Positions 7,317-7,891 of a stretch of 7,891 nt of DNA are shown one piece after another. The position numbers and the translations under genes are program-made. Each line of letters starts with the position of its first letter. Within the stretch, counting starts at the first letter, position 1. Origin of the DNA: GCA-2733415 sp964608925 (lineage in GTDB: Bacteria > Bacteroidota > Bacteroidia > Flavobacteriales > Flavobacteriaceae). The notes under the pieces are model-generated. The model saw nothing but the letters and a program-made list of their open reading frames with translations. It had not been told where the DNA came from and did not search any database. The stretch lies in NCBI GenBank assembly GCA_964608925.1, contig CAZSQD010000112.1, positions 1-7,891 of the forward strand, read 5' to 3'.

Positions 7317-7332
7317 GTAATTTTAAAATTAC
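7317..7332. repeat. 16-bp perfect palindrome
   Basis: GTAATTTTAAAATTAC reads the same on both strands and lies 10 bp after the M16 operon stop codon. It is too AT-rich and loopless to be a good RNA hairpin. It might be a protein-binding site or chance in AT-rich DNA. Confidence 0.35.
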
Positions 7333-7442
7333 CTCTGTTCTAATTATTTTTTATAGTGAAACGAAGAAAAATAGTATTGAGAGTAAGTAGTTTTATAGTG
7401 AGGCAATAGCCAAATAAAAACAAGTATTACTTTAATATAAGC

Positions 7443-7474
7443 AAAAAATCCCGCTCATTGAGCGGGATTTTTTT
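7443..7474. terminator. Bidirectional rho-independent terminator between the M16 operon and sdhB
   Basis: The core TCCCGCTC (7449-7456) pairs with GAGCGGGA (7460-7467) around ATT, and the stem is extended by A-runs on the left and T-runs on the right. Read on either strand, a GC-rich stem is followed by six or more T, so it can stop transcription from the M16 genes on the left and from sdhB on the right. It lies 136 bp after the M16 stop and 25 bp after the sdhB stop, so the closer fit is to sdhB. Confidence 0.92.
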
Positions 7475-7499
7475 GTTATGTTCTGAAACTTTATTCTAT

Positions 7500-7891
7500 T
7501 TATCCTTTCAAACTAGCGCTTAAATATTCTCTATTCATACGTGCTATGTTTTCTAAACTAATCCCTTTAGGACATTCAATTTCACAAGCTCCAGTATTGG
7601 TACAGTTACCAAAACCTTCTAAGTCCATCTGAGCAACCATGTTTTTAACACGATCAGCAGCTTCAACCTGTCCTTGTGGCAATAATGCATATTGACTTAC
7701 TTTAGCGCCTACAAATAGCATTGCACTTGAGTTTTTACAAGTAGCAACACAAGCTCCACAACCAATACAAGTTGCAGCATCCATAGCCTCATCTGACTCT
7801 ACTTTTCCAATAGGAATTGCGTTTGCATCAGGAATACCACCTGTATTAACAGATACATAACCACCAGCTTGCAAAATTTTATCGTAAGCAG
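7500..7891 (-). CDS. sdhB: Succinate dehydrogenase/fumarate reductase iron-sulfur subunit (C-terminal part)
   Basis: The C-terminal 129 residues are visible and the gene continues past the right edge; the TTG at 7874 is internal, since the frame stays open upstream (AYDKI before LQAGGYVS). The second ferredoxin domain is complete. Counting from the first visible residue, C41, C44, C47 and C51 (CIGCGACVATC) and C96, C102 and C106 (CTNTGACEIECP) have the same spacing as the seven cysteines that hold the [4Fe-4S] and [3Fe-4S] clusters in E. coli SdhB. By analogy C41/C44/C47/C106 bind the [4Fe-4S] and C51/C96/C102 the [3Fe-4S]. The subunit passes electrons from the flavin of SdhA to quinone at the membrane subunit. 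The N-terminal [2Fe-2S] domain is outside the window. In Bacteroidota the usual order is sdhC-sdhA-sdhB, and a terminator just after this stop fits sdhB as last gene. Confidence 0.96.
   Translation of the reverse strand, partial: AYDKILQAGGYVSVNTGGIPDANAIPIGKVESDEAMDAATCIGCGACVATCKNSSAMLFVGAKVSQYALLPQGQVEAADRVKNMVAQMDLEGFGNCTNTGACEIECPKGISLENIARMNREYLSASLKG

Noticed and set aside
7500..7874. A complete 124-residue ferredoxin-like protein starting at TTG 7874
   Set aside because: The frame stays open to the window edge and the upstream residues continue the SdhB sequence, so this is only a truncated view of sdhB.

Overview
The window is AT-rich and carries several marks of the Bacteroidota, most likely the family Flavobacteriaceae. 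These are a ribosomal protein L21 with a Lys/Ala-rich tail and a helix-hairpin-helix domain, a very large secreted protein with the repeat type seen in type IX secretion substrates, a SdhB of the Bacteroidota/epsilonproteobacterial kind, promoters with a TAnnTTTG -7 element, and start codons without a clear Shine-Dalgarno sequence. I cannot name a genus.

Layout from left to right. Positions 1-2588 (minus strand) hold the N-terminal 862 residues of a giant secreted beta-propeller protein whose C-terminus lies beyond the left edge. Positions 2589-2726 hold its upstream region and a strong terminator. Positions 2727-3685 (minus) are the rplU-rpmA operon for ribosomal proteins L21 and L27, with a well-formed promoter at 3717-3746. 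A 214-bp divergent spacer follows. Positions 3900-7306 (plus) are two M16-family peptidase genes separated by 2 bp. The first keeps the zinc-binding HxxEH site and the second has lost it. The second has an Arg/Tyr pair that the first lacks, and it carries an extra C-terminal domain. Positions 7443-7474 form a terminator that reads both ways, and 7500-7891 (minus) is the C-terminal part of the succinate dehydrogenase/fumarate reductase iron-sulfur subunit.

These are mostly unrelated transcription units placed side by side: translation (L21/L27), envelope proteolysis (the M16 pair), a surface or secreted protein, and respiration (SdhB). The two M16 products probably work together as a heterodimer in the periplasm, because each supplies the half of the active site that the other is missing. 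I found no mobile element, CRISPR array, tRNA or rRNA. I see no clear new system. The features most worth a second look are the complementary M16 pair with its fused domain, the L21-HhH fusion, and the Cys-paired repeats of the giant secreted protein.
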